Source: Hansfordia pulvinata (lineage: Eukaryota; Ascomycota; Sordariomycetes; Xylariales). Taken from it: a DNA stretch of 44,819 nucleotides. The stretch is taken from assembly GCA_006538405.1 (NCBI GenBank), contig BJKQ01000046.1, positions 1 through 44,819 of the forward strand, written 5' to 3'. The position numbers were made by a program, and so were the translations under genes. Each line of letters opens with the position of its first letter. The first letter of the stretch is position 1. Below are positions 1 to 8,148 of the stretch, piece by piece. The notes beneath the pieces are model-generated. The model had not been told where the DNA came from, ran no database searches, and worked only from the letters and a program-made list of their open reading frames with translations.

Positions 1-1606
1 CAGACGATTCCTGGACTTTTGCATCGAGCATTCTCCACAATGGACTGTAGGTTACAATAACTATGGTTATGATAATACCAGAATATCATTCCATGTAGAC
101 AGTACCTTTGATGGTATGCTTATACCTATGAGGATAGGTGCTGGTAGTTCCCTTACATATGCATTTTATATAGATATACCAGGGTCCTACAATATAGATG
201 CGATGACATTCTTAGACAAAACGGACAGATCTACATATACTAATATGTCACTAGCTACAGTTGTCAAGCATCATGGTATAGAGGATAAGATGGCTTTTGA
301 TACAAGTGATCTCTCTGATATCAAACTATTCTTCGAGTACAATGTACATGACTGCTATATAACCACACGACTTGCGATAGAGTCAGGCATCATAACAAAA
401 ATAGCATCATTGGCATGTTCTGCAGCTGTACCTGTGATAGATGCGGCAAGATTTGTCACAGGAACTTTCGCTGCTTGTGCTATAGCATCATACTGTCTAC
501 AAAAATCAGTTTCGATGGACTGGACAAGATGCAATACAGTAACAGAATACAGAGGCGCAGAAGTATTAAAGCCAGTGACAGGACTTCATGAAAATGTAGT
601 GTCATGTGACTTTTCTTCTATGTATCCCACGATCTTGGTAGCTGCCAATATATCCATTGAGAACTTCTATACTACGGAGACAAACATGAAAGAAGGAAGT
701 GTATGGATATCCAATACTGGATCTAATTTCGTAGTGGATGGTAGAAGAATATCATTCTCTAAAGAAGGTAACACAATAGTACCACCTGTAATGAAGTTCT
801 TTGTGTCAAAAAGGAAGGAGGTGAGAAAGCAAAATCCAGCATACGCTTCTGCACTTAAGATATGCGCAAATAGTATATACGGATCCCTGGGTGACAGGAA
901 CTCAAGGATATATAGCCCTATGTGCTCTGCTGCTGTAACTACAGGAGGCAGATGGTGTCTTGCTGTAGCAGAGAGTATATTGAGTATGTATGGATTCAAG
1001 GTCGTATATGGTGATACAGATTCTTGCTATATTAGAGCATCAGGCAAGTATGCTGATAGTGTTAGTAGTGTCCTGAGCATAATGAAGAATATATTCAAGT
1101 ACACACCATTTCCTGGTATGTCCATGGAACTAGAGAATACGTTTTCCAAGATAGCATTCATAGGCAAGAAGACATACTTTGGTGTCACTAAAGAAGGAAG
1201 GGTAATGTCTAAAGGTATGTCAAAGTCTAGAAAAGATAGGCTGGGTATATGCAGACTACTATCGTCATATGTCTCTGATGTAATCCTGTCACCATTACCT
1301 AGAGAGATAGCAATAGAAAAGATAGGAAATCTGATCTCTGCAACTATAGACTCTACAGTATCAATGGATCTGAATCTATCTCATGTATCGAAGTACGTCA
1401 AGAAAGGTGGCTCTAATCACTATGAGTATACACATTCAGATGGAAAGAGATACACAATGGAGAGCGAATCATATACAGGGAACGAGCATGTGGATTATTC
1501 TGTATCTCATGTATGCAATGCAATCCAAAAGGAAATGAAAAGCTTACTAGAGGTGTCATCTCTTGGTAATATATCTTATTGCATCAGTAGATCGTCATAC
1601 ATATAA
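1..1606 (+). CDS. Family B DNA polymerase, 3' part (cut by window start)
   Basis: This is the C-terminal part, from residue 174 on, of the polymerase described in full at 26568-28691; the window edge removes the start. It carries all polymerase motifs (DFSSMYP, KICANSIYG, YGDTDS, GKKTY) and exonuclease motifs II and III, and stops with TAA at 1604-1606, where the dyad of the next gene begins. Confidence 0.95.
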   Translation, partial: RRFLDFCIEHSPQWTVGYNNYGYDNTRISFHVDSTFDGMLIPMRIGAGSSLTYAFYIDIPGSYNIDAMTFLDKTDRSTYTNMSLATVVKHHGIEDKMAFDTSDLSDIKLFFEYNVHDCYITTRLAIESGIITKIASLACSAAVPVIDAARFVTGTFAACAIASYCLQKSVSMDWTRCNTVTEYRGAEVLKPVTGLHENVVSCDFSSMYPTILVAANISIENFYTTETNMKEGSVWISNTGSNFVVDGRRISFSKEGNTIVPPVMKFFVSKRKEVRKQNPAYASALKICANSIYGSLGDRNSRIYSPMCSAAVTTGGRWCLAVAESILSMYGFKVVYGDTDSCYIRASGKYADSVSSVLSIMKNIFKYTPFPGMSMELENTFSKIAFIGKKTYFGVTKEGRVMSKGMSKSRKDRLGICRLLSSYVSDVILSPLPREIAIEKIGNLISATIDSTVSMDLNLSHVSKYVKKGGSNHYEYTHSDGKRYTMESESYTGNEHVDYSVSHVCNAIQKEMKSLLEVSSLGNISYCISRSSYI

Positions 1607-1618
1607 CAGCGCTGCTGT
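1606..1618 (+). promoter_or_regulatory. Dyad ACAGC-GCT-GCTGT before 1641 gene
   Basis: Perfect 5-base arms with a 3-base spacer, extendable to 6 bp. It lies 22 bp before the ATG at 1641, overlaps the last base of the polymerase stop codon, and argues against any start further upstream. Confidence 0.7.
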
Positions 1619-1640
1619 TTCAGTCACAGTCAGAAGCAAT

Positions 1641-1988
1641 ATGCATTACCTCTATACCACTGTGTGCCCTGGTGCTCTGTCTCACTTATGTGAGACTCCT
1701 GCTGTACCGTTCATGTATATGCATGACAATTCTTGCAATGGCACTGCATGTTATGTATGGAGAACAGATAAAACCAGAAAGCAGCTAGCAGATGAAGGAA
1801 TAATGAAGCACGTTTTTGAACTACGCTACTGTAATACATGCTTCATGAGATACCATGATGCAGGTGTATTGCCACCGTTTCATAACTTTAGATTGCATTC
1901 TAATACACAGAATAGTTTTGCTATATTTGATGAAGACAGCAAGGTGATGATGCAGGGCAATGAAGTACCAGGACTCAAACAAGTATGA
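1641..1988 (+). CDS. Hypothetical Cys-rich protein, 115 aa
   Basis: I do not recognise this protein. The ATG at 1641 follows the dyad at 1606-1618 by 22 bp; an open frame extends upstream to 1563 but would place the dyad inside the coding region. It contains several cysteines, including a CNTC pair followed by MRYHDAGVL, which may bind zinc. A similar HDAG-M-L string follows a CADC pair in the 56-aa protein at 9770-9940, a weak hint of relatedness. It lies directly after the DNA polymerase and is followed by an ATTTTTAAAAT element. No signal peptide or membrane segment is apparent. Confidence 0.75.
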   Translation: MHYLYTTVCPGALSHLCETPAVPFMYMHDNSCNGTACYVWRTDKTRKQLADEGIMKHVFELRYCNTCFMRYHDAGVLPPFHNFRLHSNTQNSFAIFDEDSKVMMQGNEVPGLKQV

Positions 1989-1990
1989 GT

Positions 1991-2003
1991 GATTTTTAAA
2001 ATC
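1991..2003 (+). terminator. GATTTTTAAAATC 3'-end element
   Basis: A/T dyad three bases after the TGA at 1986-1988. It belongs to the recurring ATTTTAAAAT class that sits just past stop codons in this genome. The termination or polyadenylation role is inferred from position only. Confidence 0.4.
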
Positions 2004-2007
2004 AATA

Positions 2008-2020
2008 ACGACGTAGTCGT
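2008..2020 (+). promoter_or_regulatory. Dyad ACGAC-GTA-GTCGT before 2046 gene
   Basis: Perfect 5-base arms and 3-base spacer, 25 bp before the ATG at 2046. Relative to the common GCAAC/GTTGC form, two positions changed in each arm and still pair. Confidence 0.7.
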
Positions 2021-2045
2021 ACTATACCACATAATTCGAATCACA

Positions 2046-2642
2046 ATGTCCGAGCATCCATTACCTGTAGAGAGCTCTCTGCAACGACGCCAGTATGGAG
2101 ACAATTGGGAACTGTGTTATTGTGATGCAGAAGGTAATGTGAATGTGGCCGGATGCATCAGACGCAAGCCTCATATAGTCTACAATGGCGAACATGATGT
2201 AACGACACTCTCTCAGTACTATATACTTTCGAGTTTGATCTCGCTAGAAGTAAAATCGCGAATGTACAAGATCACTATGTCTGTGCAGACTGTCACAGAT
2301 ATCATCGAATCATCTTCACAATCGTGTACCAGAGAGGTTCCTGAAGACATGCTACATGTAACACAGACTCGCATACTCAACTGCACTAAGAGTATACTTT
2401 CAGCATTTGCACCAGTATGTACCTGTTACATTGTCTCACCCGAACTCTTAGGTAAACTCGAAGTCTGCATACCAAGGTACAAATGGGATGGATGGACCTC
2501 TAACTACTGTACCTGCGAACATCGTCATACTGTGAATGCAGGAAGGTGCAATAGTGTTCTGAATGCAACTGTATTTTTGTATATCACGCAGGACTCAGAC
2601 AGACAACATACAGCAAATATAATAAACATGTTCATAGACTAA
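2046..2642 (+). CDS. Hypothetical protein, 198 aa, Cys-rich C-terminus
   Basis: Unrecognised. The ATG at 2046 lies 25 bp after the dyad ACGAC-GTA-GTCGT; an open frame back to 1989 would include the dyad and is rejected. The product has a CYC pair near its N-terminus and a Cys/His cluster (YCTCEHRH) near its C-terminus that could hold a metal ion. Near the end is ATVFLYIT, resembling ATVFMYLT near the end of the 244-aa protein at 21290-22024; the rest does not align convincingly. The gene converges on 2673-3203 across an ATTTTAAAAT element. Confidence 0.75.
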   Translation: MSEHPLPVESSLQRRQYGDNWELCYCDAEGNVNVAGCIRRKPHIVYNGEHDVTTLSQYYILSSLISLEVKSRMYKITMSVQTVTDIIESSSQSCTREVPEDMLHVTQTRILNCTKSILSAFAPVCTCYIVSPELLGKLEVCIPRYKWDGWTSNYCTCEHRHTVNAGRCNSVLNATVFLYITQDSDRQHTANIINMFID

Positions 2643-2646
2643 TGCA

Positions 2647-2656
2647 ATTTTAAAAT
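2647..2656. terminator. ATTTTAAAAT between convergent genes
   Basis: Self-complementary element in the 30-bp gap between the stops at 2642 (+) and 2673 (-). Its symmetry could serve both strands. Function is inferred from recurrence and position. Confidence 0.45.
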
Positions 2657-2672
2657 ACTCTATGTTAACGAC

Positions 2673-3203
2673 TTAATTAGGAATACTAACTGCACATACT
2701 CTACCATAGCCAAGATCGCTTCTGTAGCTATTCTCATAGCTTCTAGAGAAAGGACATATGTAACTGGGGAATGAAGTATCATAAACTGGACCTACTCTAG
2801 TTACGTATATAATATCGCATATCAAGAAGTCACCACTAAAATATGTGAATTGTATATCCATCGAAGAACTGTTGAGAGAGACTAGCTTTGGTAAGAAAAG
2901 AGGATCGTCAATATGAGTATTATATACTCTAGAATTTAGGTCTATGATCATGTCCATACCTACATTGAAAGAAGATATAGATCGCATCCATACGTCCACC
3001 ACTCTAGACTTCATTATGGTAGATAGTCTACATGGAGGCAATAGTAGCTTGGTTACATAACCATTCTCTATGACAGTCTCTCCTGTAGCTAGTAGCATGC
3101 ATTCGTTTCCCTTCTGTCCGTCATGTTCTATTGTCGCATACTCTACGTTTTTGACTCCACGCACTATTTCCGTAATACGAGTAAATGTACTAGGCGATGG
3201 CAT
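2673..3203 (-). CDS. Hypothetical protein, 176 aa, paralogue of 9953-10432
   Basis: Function unknown, but it is clearly related to the 159-aa protein at 9953-10432. Both share a block of the form [YF]V-KL-LP-C, then K-SR-VDV--RSI-S-N, at matching positions. The ATG at 3203 gives an N-terminus that aligns with its paralogue; the upstream frame to 3227 begins with GTG and is not supported. The ATG overlaps the stop of the preceding gene as TAATG, and this is the only gene without a convincing dyad (a weak ATACT-GT-AGTAT lies at 3208-3219). It may therefore be expressed from the 3203-4681 transcript by reinitiation. Confidence 0.8.
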   Translation of the reverse strand: MPSPSTFTRITEIVRGVKNVEYATIEHDGQKGNECMLLATGETVIENGYVTKLLLPPCRLSTIMKSRVVDVWMRSISSFNVGMDMIIDLNSRVYNTHIDDPLFLPKLVSLNSSSMDIQFTYFSGDFLICDIIYVTRVGPVYDTSFPSYICPFSRSYENSYRSDLGYGRVCAVSIPN

Positions 3204-4681
3204 TATGATACTGTAGTATGAGGACACGGATTACTGCAGCATACACGAGCACAGGAACCCAGTTCTATGTACTTGTTTATGCACGATACAATATGATCAG
3301 AATTCGATGTCACTACAGTATCCTCGTTCATGTGTTGGTGTTCCATAGTAGCGTATGCTACGGAGATATCAAAGAATGTACTTACATAGTCCCCTTCATT
3401 AAGTCTGGCTATGTATCCTATACTCTTTATACATAGATCATCAGCCATGGCTCTAGTTCCTGGCATTATGCCACAGAATGCATTATTGTCTTCTTCCATG
3501 GAGTCACATACAGTACAAAATTCACATGTAACAGTGATCTGCTTGTCTTTGCATTGTATAGATATAGAGTTACTATTTTCAGTGTGGCGATATGATATTG
3601 ACATTACTGTACTGTCTAGTACAACGGATCTTGTGGATGCAGCAATACGCACCATACCATATACCTTTGTCATTTCAAGTACACTGTTTATGTACTCTGT
3701 GTTGCGTTTCACAGTACGCTGGTCATAGTATGTATTGCTCTTACTGTACACCTGAGCTCTTGCAATCGAAGTAGGATACTCTATGCTCAATCCTATATCT
3801 ATTTCTTCAAAGTACACAGCTTGTGTATGTAGTCTTTTGTCTTTCATACTGCTTGAACCTACATACTTGGAGCCAAGATCGCGTATATTTCGCACGCTAT
3901 GATTCAAGTCAAGGACTCTGTGGAGATGCATCTGTTCTGGTTGTAGTAACCCAGGGAAACGAATAGGAGTGGAATTCGGATCATTACAAGGCGGACTTTC
4001 AAGCCTAAATCCTCTAGATATAAAACGACGAATCCTTTCATCTTTCAAGTCGACAGGGTAGTCACGTAGGAAGTACATAGATCTGTGTAGTTTCGACAAC
4101 TCATGATTCAAATGGCATGCTGAATAACCAGATATATAGCTCTGGACACATCCAAAATCAAATTGAGAAATCAGATGAATTGGAGACTTACACCAATCAG
4201 AGCGTATCACATTTATTTTAGTGGAATTTGACACAGCACCGTATCCTGACCAACCATCAGATACAAATTCTTGCCTATAGAGTCTATCTTTCCATCTTTT
4301 AGTGTGCAATGTAATACCCTTATAAGTGAGCCATCTACAAAATACAATACAGTTAGCACCATCTCCAATATGAAAGAAATTCCAGCTAGATTTTCCATCG
4401 CATGTACCAGGAACGAAAAATTCAGCACACCTTGTACCAGCCAGGACCATACCACAGAGCATCATCATTTTCATCGTCTCTCTCCCGTCTCCTACTATAT
4501 TGTCCATATAGTTTTCTAGCATAGTGCCATGGTCAAGTAGACCCGACATGTCCTCTCCCGTTTCATACTTGATTTCTTCACAGTACTGCTCTGCAAGGCC
4601 CAATGTAGTATGGTTGAGAGTTTCCACAACCATCTCAGTAGGAAGCCGTTTGGCAAGATAGACAGGAGATACTGATTGCAT
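3203..4681 (-). CDS. Nucleotidyltransferase-fold-like protein, 492 aa
   Basis: The N-terminal half resembles uncharacterised nucleotidyltransferase-like proteins of fungi and large DNA viruses: GMVLAG (77-82), SSWNFF (98-103, where relatives tend to have D-W-D-F), KINVIR (155-160) and QSYISG (180-185). The acidic residues expected in the active site are Ser and Asn here, so catalysis is doubtful. The protein at 10959-11843 carries the same four blocks in the same order, with both Q-S pairs at residues 180-181. The Cys-rich C-terminal part shares faint patterns (CEFC; IVSC) with the 159-aa protein at 9953-10432. The start is the ATG at 4681, 55 bp from the shared dyad at 4737-4749. The fold assignment is tentative; the reading frame is not. 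Confidence 0.7.
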   Translation of the reverse strand: MQSVSPVYLAKRLPTEMVVETLNHTTLGLAEQYCEEIKYETGEDMSGLLDHGTMLENYMDNIVGDGRETMKMMMLCGMVLAGTRCAEFFVPGTCDGKSSWNFFHIGDGANCIVFCRWLTYKGITLHTKRWKDRLYRQEFVSDGWSGYGAVSNSTKINVIRSDWCKSPIHLISQFDFGCVQSYISGYSACHLNHELSKLHRSMYFLRDYPVDLKDERIRRFISRGFRLESPPCNDPNSTPIRFPGLLQPEQMHLHRVLDLNHSVRNIRDLGSKYVGSSSMKDKRLHTQAVYFEEIDIGLSIEYPTSIARAQVYSKSNTYYDQRTVKRNTEYINSVLEMTKVYGMVRIAASTRSVVLDSTVMSISYRHTENSNSISIQCKDKQITVTCEFCTVCDSMEEDNNAFCGIMPGTRAMADDLCIKSIGYIARLNEGDYVSTFFDISVAYATMEHQHMNEDTVVTSNSDHIVSCINKYIELGSCARVCCSNPCPHTTVS

Positions 4682-4736
4682 TGTCGATGTTACTGAAGAG
4701 GTATATCAGAGTAATGTTATATAGTACGTTTGTAGA

Positions 4737-4749
4737 GCAACAGCGTTGC
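4737..4749. promoter_or_regulatory. Dyad GCAAC-AGC-GTTGC, divergent promoter
   Basis: Perfect copy of the commonest form, alone in the 89-bp gap between the minus-strand ATG at 4681 (55 bp away) and the plus-strand ATG at 4771 (21 bp away). Confidence 0.75.
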
Positions 4750-4770
4750 ATAGGGGACACTACACACAGT

Positions 4771-6546
4771 ATGTCTGAAGCATTCACGGTCAGGAGACTA
4801 GCGTACGATGGATCCGACATATCAGATACATGGAGGATAGTGGGAATAGGGCATTCACCTTTGAATGCAAATAATGTAGTATTCCAGAACCCATCTAATG
4901 TAGAGGAATACGAATCAGGATGCCAGACACACAATGATGAAACGTGTATGGGGCATATGTGCAAAACACCTCACGGATCTATGCTCCCAATACAATCCGT
5001 AGCTATTTCGACTCCCGTAATGAAGAATGATATATCTAAGTCTGCGTCAGCTGCATTTGCTGGACCGTCCAGATATCATTCTGATCTGTCTAGATCCATA
5101 CTTGCGGATTCACTGAAGACAAAGAGAGGAAGAATGAGACATGGGATTCTGAACTGCCATGTAGATGGAAGTCTGCGCATGGTGATTACCCCGCAAATAG
5201 GAGAACAGGAAAACGTAGTATACATCCCAGACTATCTCAAAGGCAAATGGAAGGTCGTGAGATACGATGACACAGAAGCCAGATACAAGGCCGTATATGT
5301 CAAGGAGGGTGACAATGCTATTGCAATTAGACCACCAGCTCTTTCCATAGAGTCTGTGCAGCCTGTAATAGTAGGATTCTGGTCCAGAACATGCATGGGT
5401 ATATCTCCTAGTATATTGAAGGCATTCAAAGGAGACTATGATGGAGATGAAATGCATCTTTATCCTGTGTATTCTAGTGGATCGATAGAAGAATGCCAAG
5501 ACTGGAATATCACTCCAAATAAATCGTTTGATATAGCACGCAAAATATATAAAGGTAGCGGTATACCATTCAAGGGATCTGATCCATATGACTTCATGCT
5601 CCATACTACATTGTCTTTCGAGGAGATATCCATCGGAACTGAACAGCCTCTAATGGCTGAACAAACGCGTACCAAAGCCGAGCATCTACGCACATTCAAA
5701 GAGAGATACGATGTAGCTTCAGTATCAGAGAAATTCCTAGATGAATCTATAAGAGGCATGGCAGATACAAATACTCAACAGAACTCACAGCCTATCATAG
5801 GTGACCGTTCGCGTATGGCAAAACTAGCTGCTACTAATGTAATACAGAGGGATGATGGAAGTATGTACATAGCTACATTCTCTGGAAAAGAAGAGATGGG
5901 TGTGTTCGAGCAAGATGGCCACGCTGGTAATTCGGCTGTCAGAGGTATATCAACCATATGCGCTGGTGTTCAACAGATAGCATTAAGTGCCCATCATGCC
6001 AAGGAAAAATCAGTAGAATCTCATGATATTGTAACAGATATGATAGATGGATTTGATCACACTGTAGTATTCATTGATTCTGCTGTTGCATATAGTACTA
6101 TAAGACGTACTCTGCAGGCCAAGCAAGTAGCTACTATCTCTGGTACGCATATGGTAATATGCAAACCTTCTCTTGTAAGGCATATCAATAGAAACTATAT
6201 TATAGGATCATTCAGTCCTGTAGTATTGACCATGGTAGAGCCAGCCAAACGATTCGAAGTATGCAAGTACTGTATCGAAAAGGTAATAAGGTACTATGGA
6301 TTCGAGATCTCACCAGCAGAATTGAATTCCATATCACTATTATTTTCATTCCGTGTAGACTTGTCTCATCGTCCCATTACAACTAGAGATGGACTTATGT
6401 CTCGAGGTCTCAGATGGACAGAGTCTATGATGTCCAATAGTTTTACTGCTGTGTCAAAGAAATTCAGAAGTGATGAGATTCCAATATGCCCTATTGATAC
6501 TGTGAGCTCGTGTCTCATGGCAGGTAATTTCCTTGAAGAATTGTAA
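4771..6546 (+). CDS. RNA polymerase largest-subunit (RPB1/beta')-like, 591 aa
   Basis: Catalytic large subunit of a DNA-dependent RNA polymerase. The Mg-binding signature is present as DYDGDEMH (222-229; family NADFDGD), with all three aspartates. Before it lie a clamp zinc-site remnant (Cys/His cluster 51-68, including CMGHMC) and a KTKRGRMRHGILN block (116-128) matching the conserved KGRFR region. After it come a bridge-helix-like segment GDRSRMAKLAATNVIQ (344-359) and a C-terminal DTVSSCLMAG (576-585) matching the end of the catalytic core. It is less than half the usual length of about 1,400 residues, so jaw, funnel and much of the clamp appear lost. The frame opens at a TTG (4681), but the dyad at 4737-4749 makes 4771 the start. 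It should pair with the RPB2-like protein at 22085-24454. Confidence 0.92.
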   Translation: MSEAFTVRRLAYDGSDISDTWRIVGIGHSPLNANNVVFQNPSNVEEYESGCQTHNDETCMGHMCKTPHGSMLPIQSVAISTPVMKNDISKSASAAFAGPSRYHSDLSRSILADSLKTKRGRMRHGILNCHVDGSLRMVITPQIGEQENVVYIPDYLKGKWKVVRYDDTEARYKAVYVKEGDNAIAIRPPALSIESVQPVIVGFWSRTCMGISPSILKAFKGDYDGDEMHLYPVYSSGSIEECQDWNITPNKSFDIARKIYKGSGIPFKGSDPYDFMLHTTLSFEEISIGTEQPLMAEQTRTKAEHLRTFKERYDVASVSEKFLDESIRGMADTNTQQNSQPIIGDRSRMAKLAATNVIQRDDGSMYIATFSGKEEMGVFEQDGHAGNSAVRGISTICAGVQQIALSAHHAKEKSVESHDIVTDMIDGFDHTVVFIDSAVAYSTIRRTLQAKQVATISGTHMVICKPSLVRHINRNYIIGSFSPVVLTMVEPAKRFEVCKYCIEKVIRYYGFEISPAELNSISLLFSFRVDLSHRPITTRDGLMSRGLRWTESMMSNSFTAVSKKFRSDEIPICPIDTVSSCLMAGNFLEEL

Positions 6547-6559
6547 TGCAGTATCGAGT

Positions 6560-6569
6560 ATTTTAAAAT
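6560..6569. terminator. ATTTTAAAAT between convergent genes
   Basis: Lies in the 30-bp gap between the RPB1-like stop (6546) and the minus-strand stop at 6577. Same element and placement as 2647-2656. Confidence 0.45.
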
Positions 6570-6576
6570 GCAACTA

Positions 6577-7317
6577 TTACATGTCTATGCATACTTCACC
6601 TCGCCTTAATTTCATATTACACACCTTCTTGTATGGGGACAATATGATGGTATGTTCTGGGTTCTCGTTTCCTGTTCTTGGATAACTGTATTCAATACGT
6701 AGACACGACTTGTGTAGCTTTAGGTAACAACAGGATATAATCTCATCTGTATTGTCTATGACAGACATACCAGTACCATCTAGGTCAACATCCACTTTGT
6801 GATGCGGAGACTCCTGTGATTTTATAGATAGATCTTGATATCTCACTGGATCTATATTTCTGTTACAAGAGCCTTGGTACCATCCATCATATGTGAGCTG
6901 AGACATATTCCATTTTGTATCCTTGTGATGTATTCCCATGAGATGTGATGGATATCCGTATGTAGCTGTAGGATTGAATGCGTTTTGTGGAGATATGACC
7001 CAAAATGCAATTCTGATGCTCCTGTAGAGTGCATACGTGTTCTTTGGGTCCCTGATGCACTTCACAATGTCAGGAATGTGTTTACTAACCAAGCAGACAG
7101 GAATATTGTATTCCAATACAATTGAAACACTTTCCATTATTTCTGGTATTTCATATGCAGGATTCAAGAATCTATTTACAATGACGCTATTGTCTAGAGG
7201 CACGATCCCATAGAGCATTGTTTCAATCAAAGCCACATAGTATGGTGGTAGATGTGAGTATACAGAGAACTTTATGTGCTGTATTGTAGCAAGAGTGTAT
7301 ACGAATTGGGAACCCAT
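6577..7317 (-). CDS. Hypothetical protein, 246 aa, tandem paralogue of 7353-8081
   Basis: Unknown function. The N-terminus aligns with that of the gene immediately upstream: GSQFVYTLATIQHIK here against SKFEYVLSGIPLIKK there, followed in both by VYS, a similarly spaced LD and a further IP-E-V pattern. This supports the ATG at 7317. The frame is open to 7380, but that extension would contain the dyad GTAAC-ATT-GTTAC (7334-7346) and has no counterpart in the paralogue. The two genes look like a tandem duplication that has diverged heavily. It converges on the RPB1-like gene. No catalytic motif, signal peptide or membrane helix was recognised. Confidence 0.82.
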   Translation of the reverse strand: MGSQFVYTLATIQHIKFSVYSHLPPYYVALIETMLYGIVPLDNSVIVNRFLNPAYEIPEIMESVSIVLEYNIPVCLVSKHIPDIVKCIRDPKNTYALYRSIRIAFWVISPQNAFNPTATYGYPSHLMGIHHKDTKWNMSQLTYDGWYQGSCNRNIDPVRYQDLSIKSQESPHHKVDVDLDGTGMSVIDNTDEIISCCYLKLHKSCLRIEYSYPRTGNENPEHTIILSPYKKVCNMKLRRGEVCIDM

Positions 7318-7333
7318 GCTGATTGTGCATTCC

Positions 7334-7346
7334 GTAACATTGTTAC
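7334..7346 (-). promoter_or_regulatory. Dyad GTAAC-ATT-GTTAC before 7317 gene
   Basis: Perfect arms with a changed second base in both (T in the left, A in the right). It is 16 bp upstream of the minus-strand ATG at 7317, in the 35-bp gap after the upstream gene. Confidence 0.7.
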
Positions 7347-7349
7347 AGG

Positions 7350-7358
7350 ATTTTAAAT
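7350..7358 (-). terminator. ATTTTAAAT at the stop of 7353-8081
   Basis: Shortened version of the 3'-end element, overlapping the TAA of the upstream minus-strand gene and adjoining the next dyad. Confidence 0.35.
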
Positions 7359-8081
7359 ATTTGTCTGTATCTTGATGCATACATATTCGTCAATATACTT
7401 TGTTTTTATGTCACGAAGTATCAATACAATGCATGATTTGTCCCACGAATTTATTTCCTTCATAGTAGCATGCCTAGACTCCGTTGTTATTACAGAAACG
7501 GAATACATATGCAAGTTTATGTAGTCGCATTTTATATTACCATCCTCTGTATATACTACACCTTCGAGGCTCTGCATTGTACCATAGACAATATTAGGTT
7601 TTGTTGCATCTTCTTTTGTGCATTGACTATGTAGTACCTTGTTAGCTGAATCTCCACGAATCCTATGTACTGAGTACGAATCACCATGAAACCTGGGATC
7701 GAGAGTATATAGAGCATTCTGTCTTGGGAATGGTACATCTCGCATGTTTTTGCTGTAATGTACAGATATCCATATAACCTCAATTGTATTCATGTCCCTT
7801 TGAGACTGCGTGGATGGATAGATTGCCCTTTCCACTATCTGCGTACAACATGCTGATGCAAGTGTTACATTGGCACCACTCTCTATAAGGAATTTGACCT
7901 CTTCAGAAAAGAATGGTATGTAACCAGCCACGTCATAGAATAAGCGTTGTTCGTGTGGATCGAGTGATATACATCCATGTAATACATCTTCTGTATTAGA
8001 TATGGACTCTGGATCCATATAGGAATATACCGTTTTCTTGATTAGCGGAATCCCAGAGAGAACATACTCAAATTTAGACAT
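7353..8081 (-). CDS. Hypothetical protein, 242 aa, tandem paralogue of 6577-7317
   Basis: Unknown function. Related along the N-terminal half to the downstream protein at 6577-7317 (for example YVLSGIPLIKKTVYSYMDP against YTLATIQHIKFSVYSHLPP), and near the C-terminus shares a C-x-Y-[IL]-x-LH pattern. The ATG at 8081 is 28 bp from the dyad at 8110-8122, which it shares with the divergent NADAR gene. There is no recognised catalytic motif. Confidence 0.82.
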   Translation of the reverse strand: MSKFEYVLSGIPLIKKTVYSYMDPESISNTEDVLHGCISLDPHEQRLFYDVAGYIPFFSEEVKFLIESGANVTLASACCTQIVERAIYPSTQSQRDMNTIEVIWISVHYSKNMRDVPFPRQNALYTLDPRFHGDSYSVHRIRGDSANKVLHSQCTKEDATKPNIVYGTMQSLEGVVYTEDGNIKCDYINLHMYSVSVITTESRHATMKEINSWDKSCIVLILRDIKTKYIDEYVCIKIQTNI

Positions 8082-8109
8082 ACTGATGTCTACAATACGT
8101 GTTTTGAAT

Positions 8110-8122
8110 GCAACAATGTTGC
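8110..8122. promoter_or_regulatory. Dyad GCAAC-AAT-GTTGC, divergent promoter
   Basis: Single dyad in the 67-bp gap between the ATG at 8081 (-, 28 bp) and the ATG at 8149 (+, 26 bp). Confidence 0.75.
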
Positions 8123-8148
8123 TAATAGTACCCGTATCTCACAGTAAG

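Noticed and set aside
4681..4770. N-terminal extension of the RPB1-like protein from a TTG at 4681
   Set aside because: It would place the promoter dyad inside the coding region; the same reasoning rejects extensions at 1563, 1989, 7380, 8038, 8601, 11855, 13282, 15431, 17779, 20338, 21289, 26526 and 26541.
5110..5604. 164-aa minus-strand frame inside the RPB1-like gene
   Set aside because: Lies wholly within a confidently assigned gene, has no dyad, and its composition is that of an antisense shadow.
8110..8122. Dyads as eukaryotic RFX X-box sites
   Set aside because: The X-box has GTTGCC and GGCAAC arms in the opposite order; the covarying arms here also do not fit a fixed host factor site.
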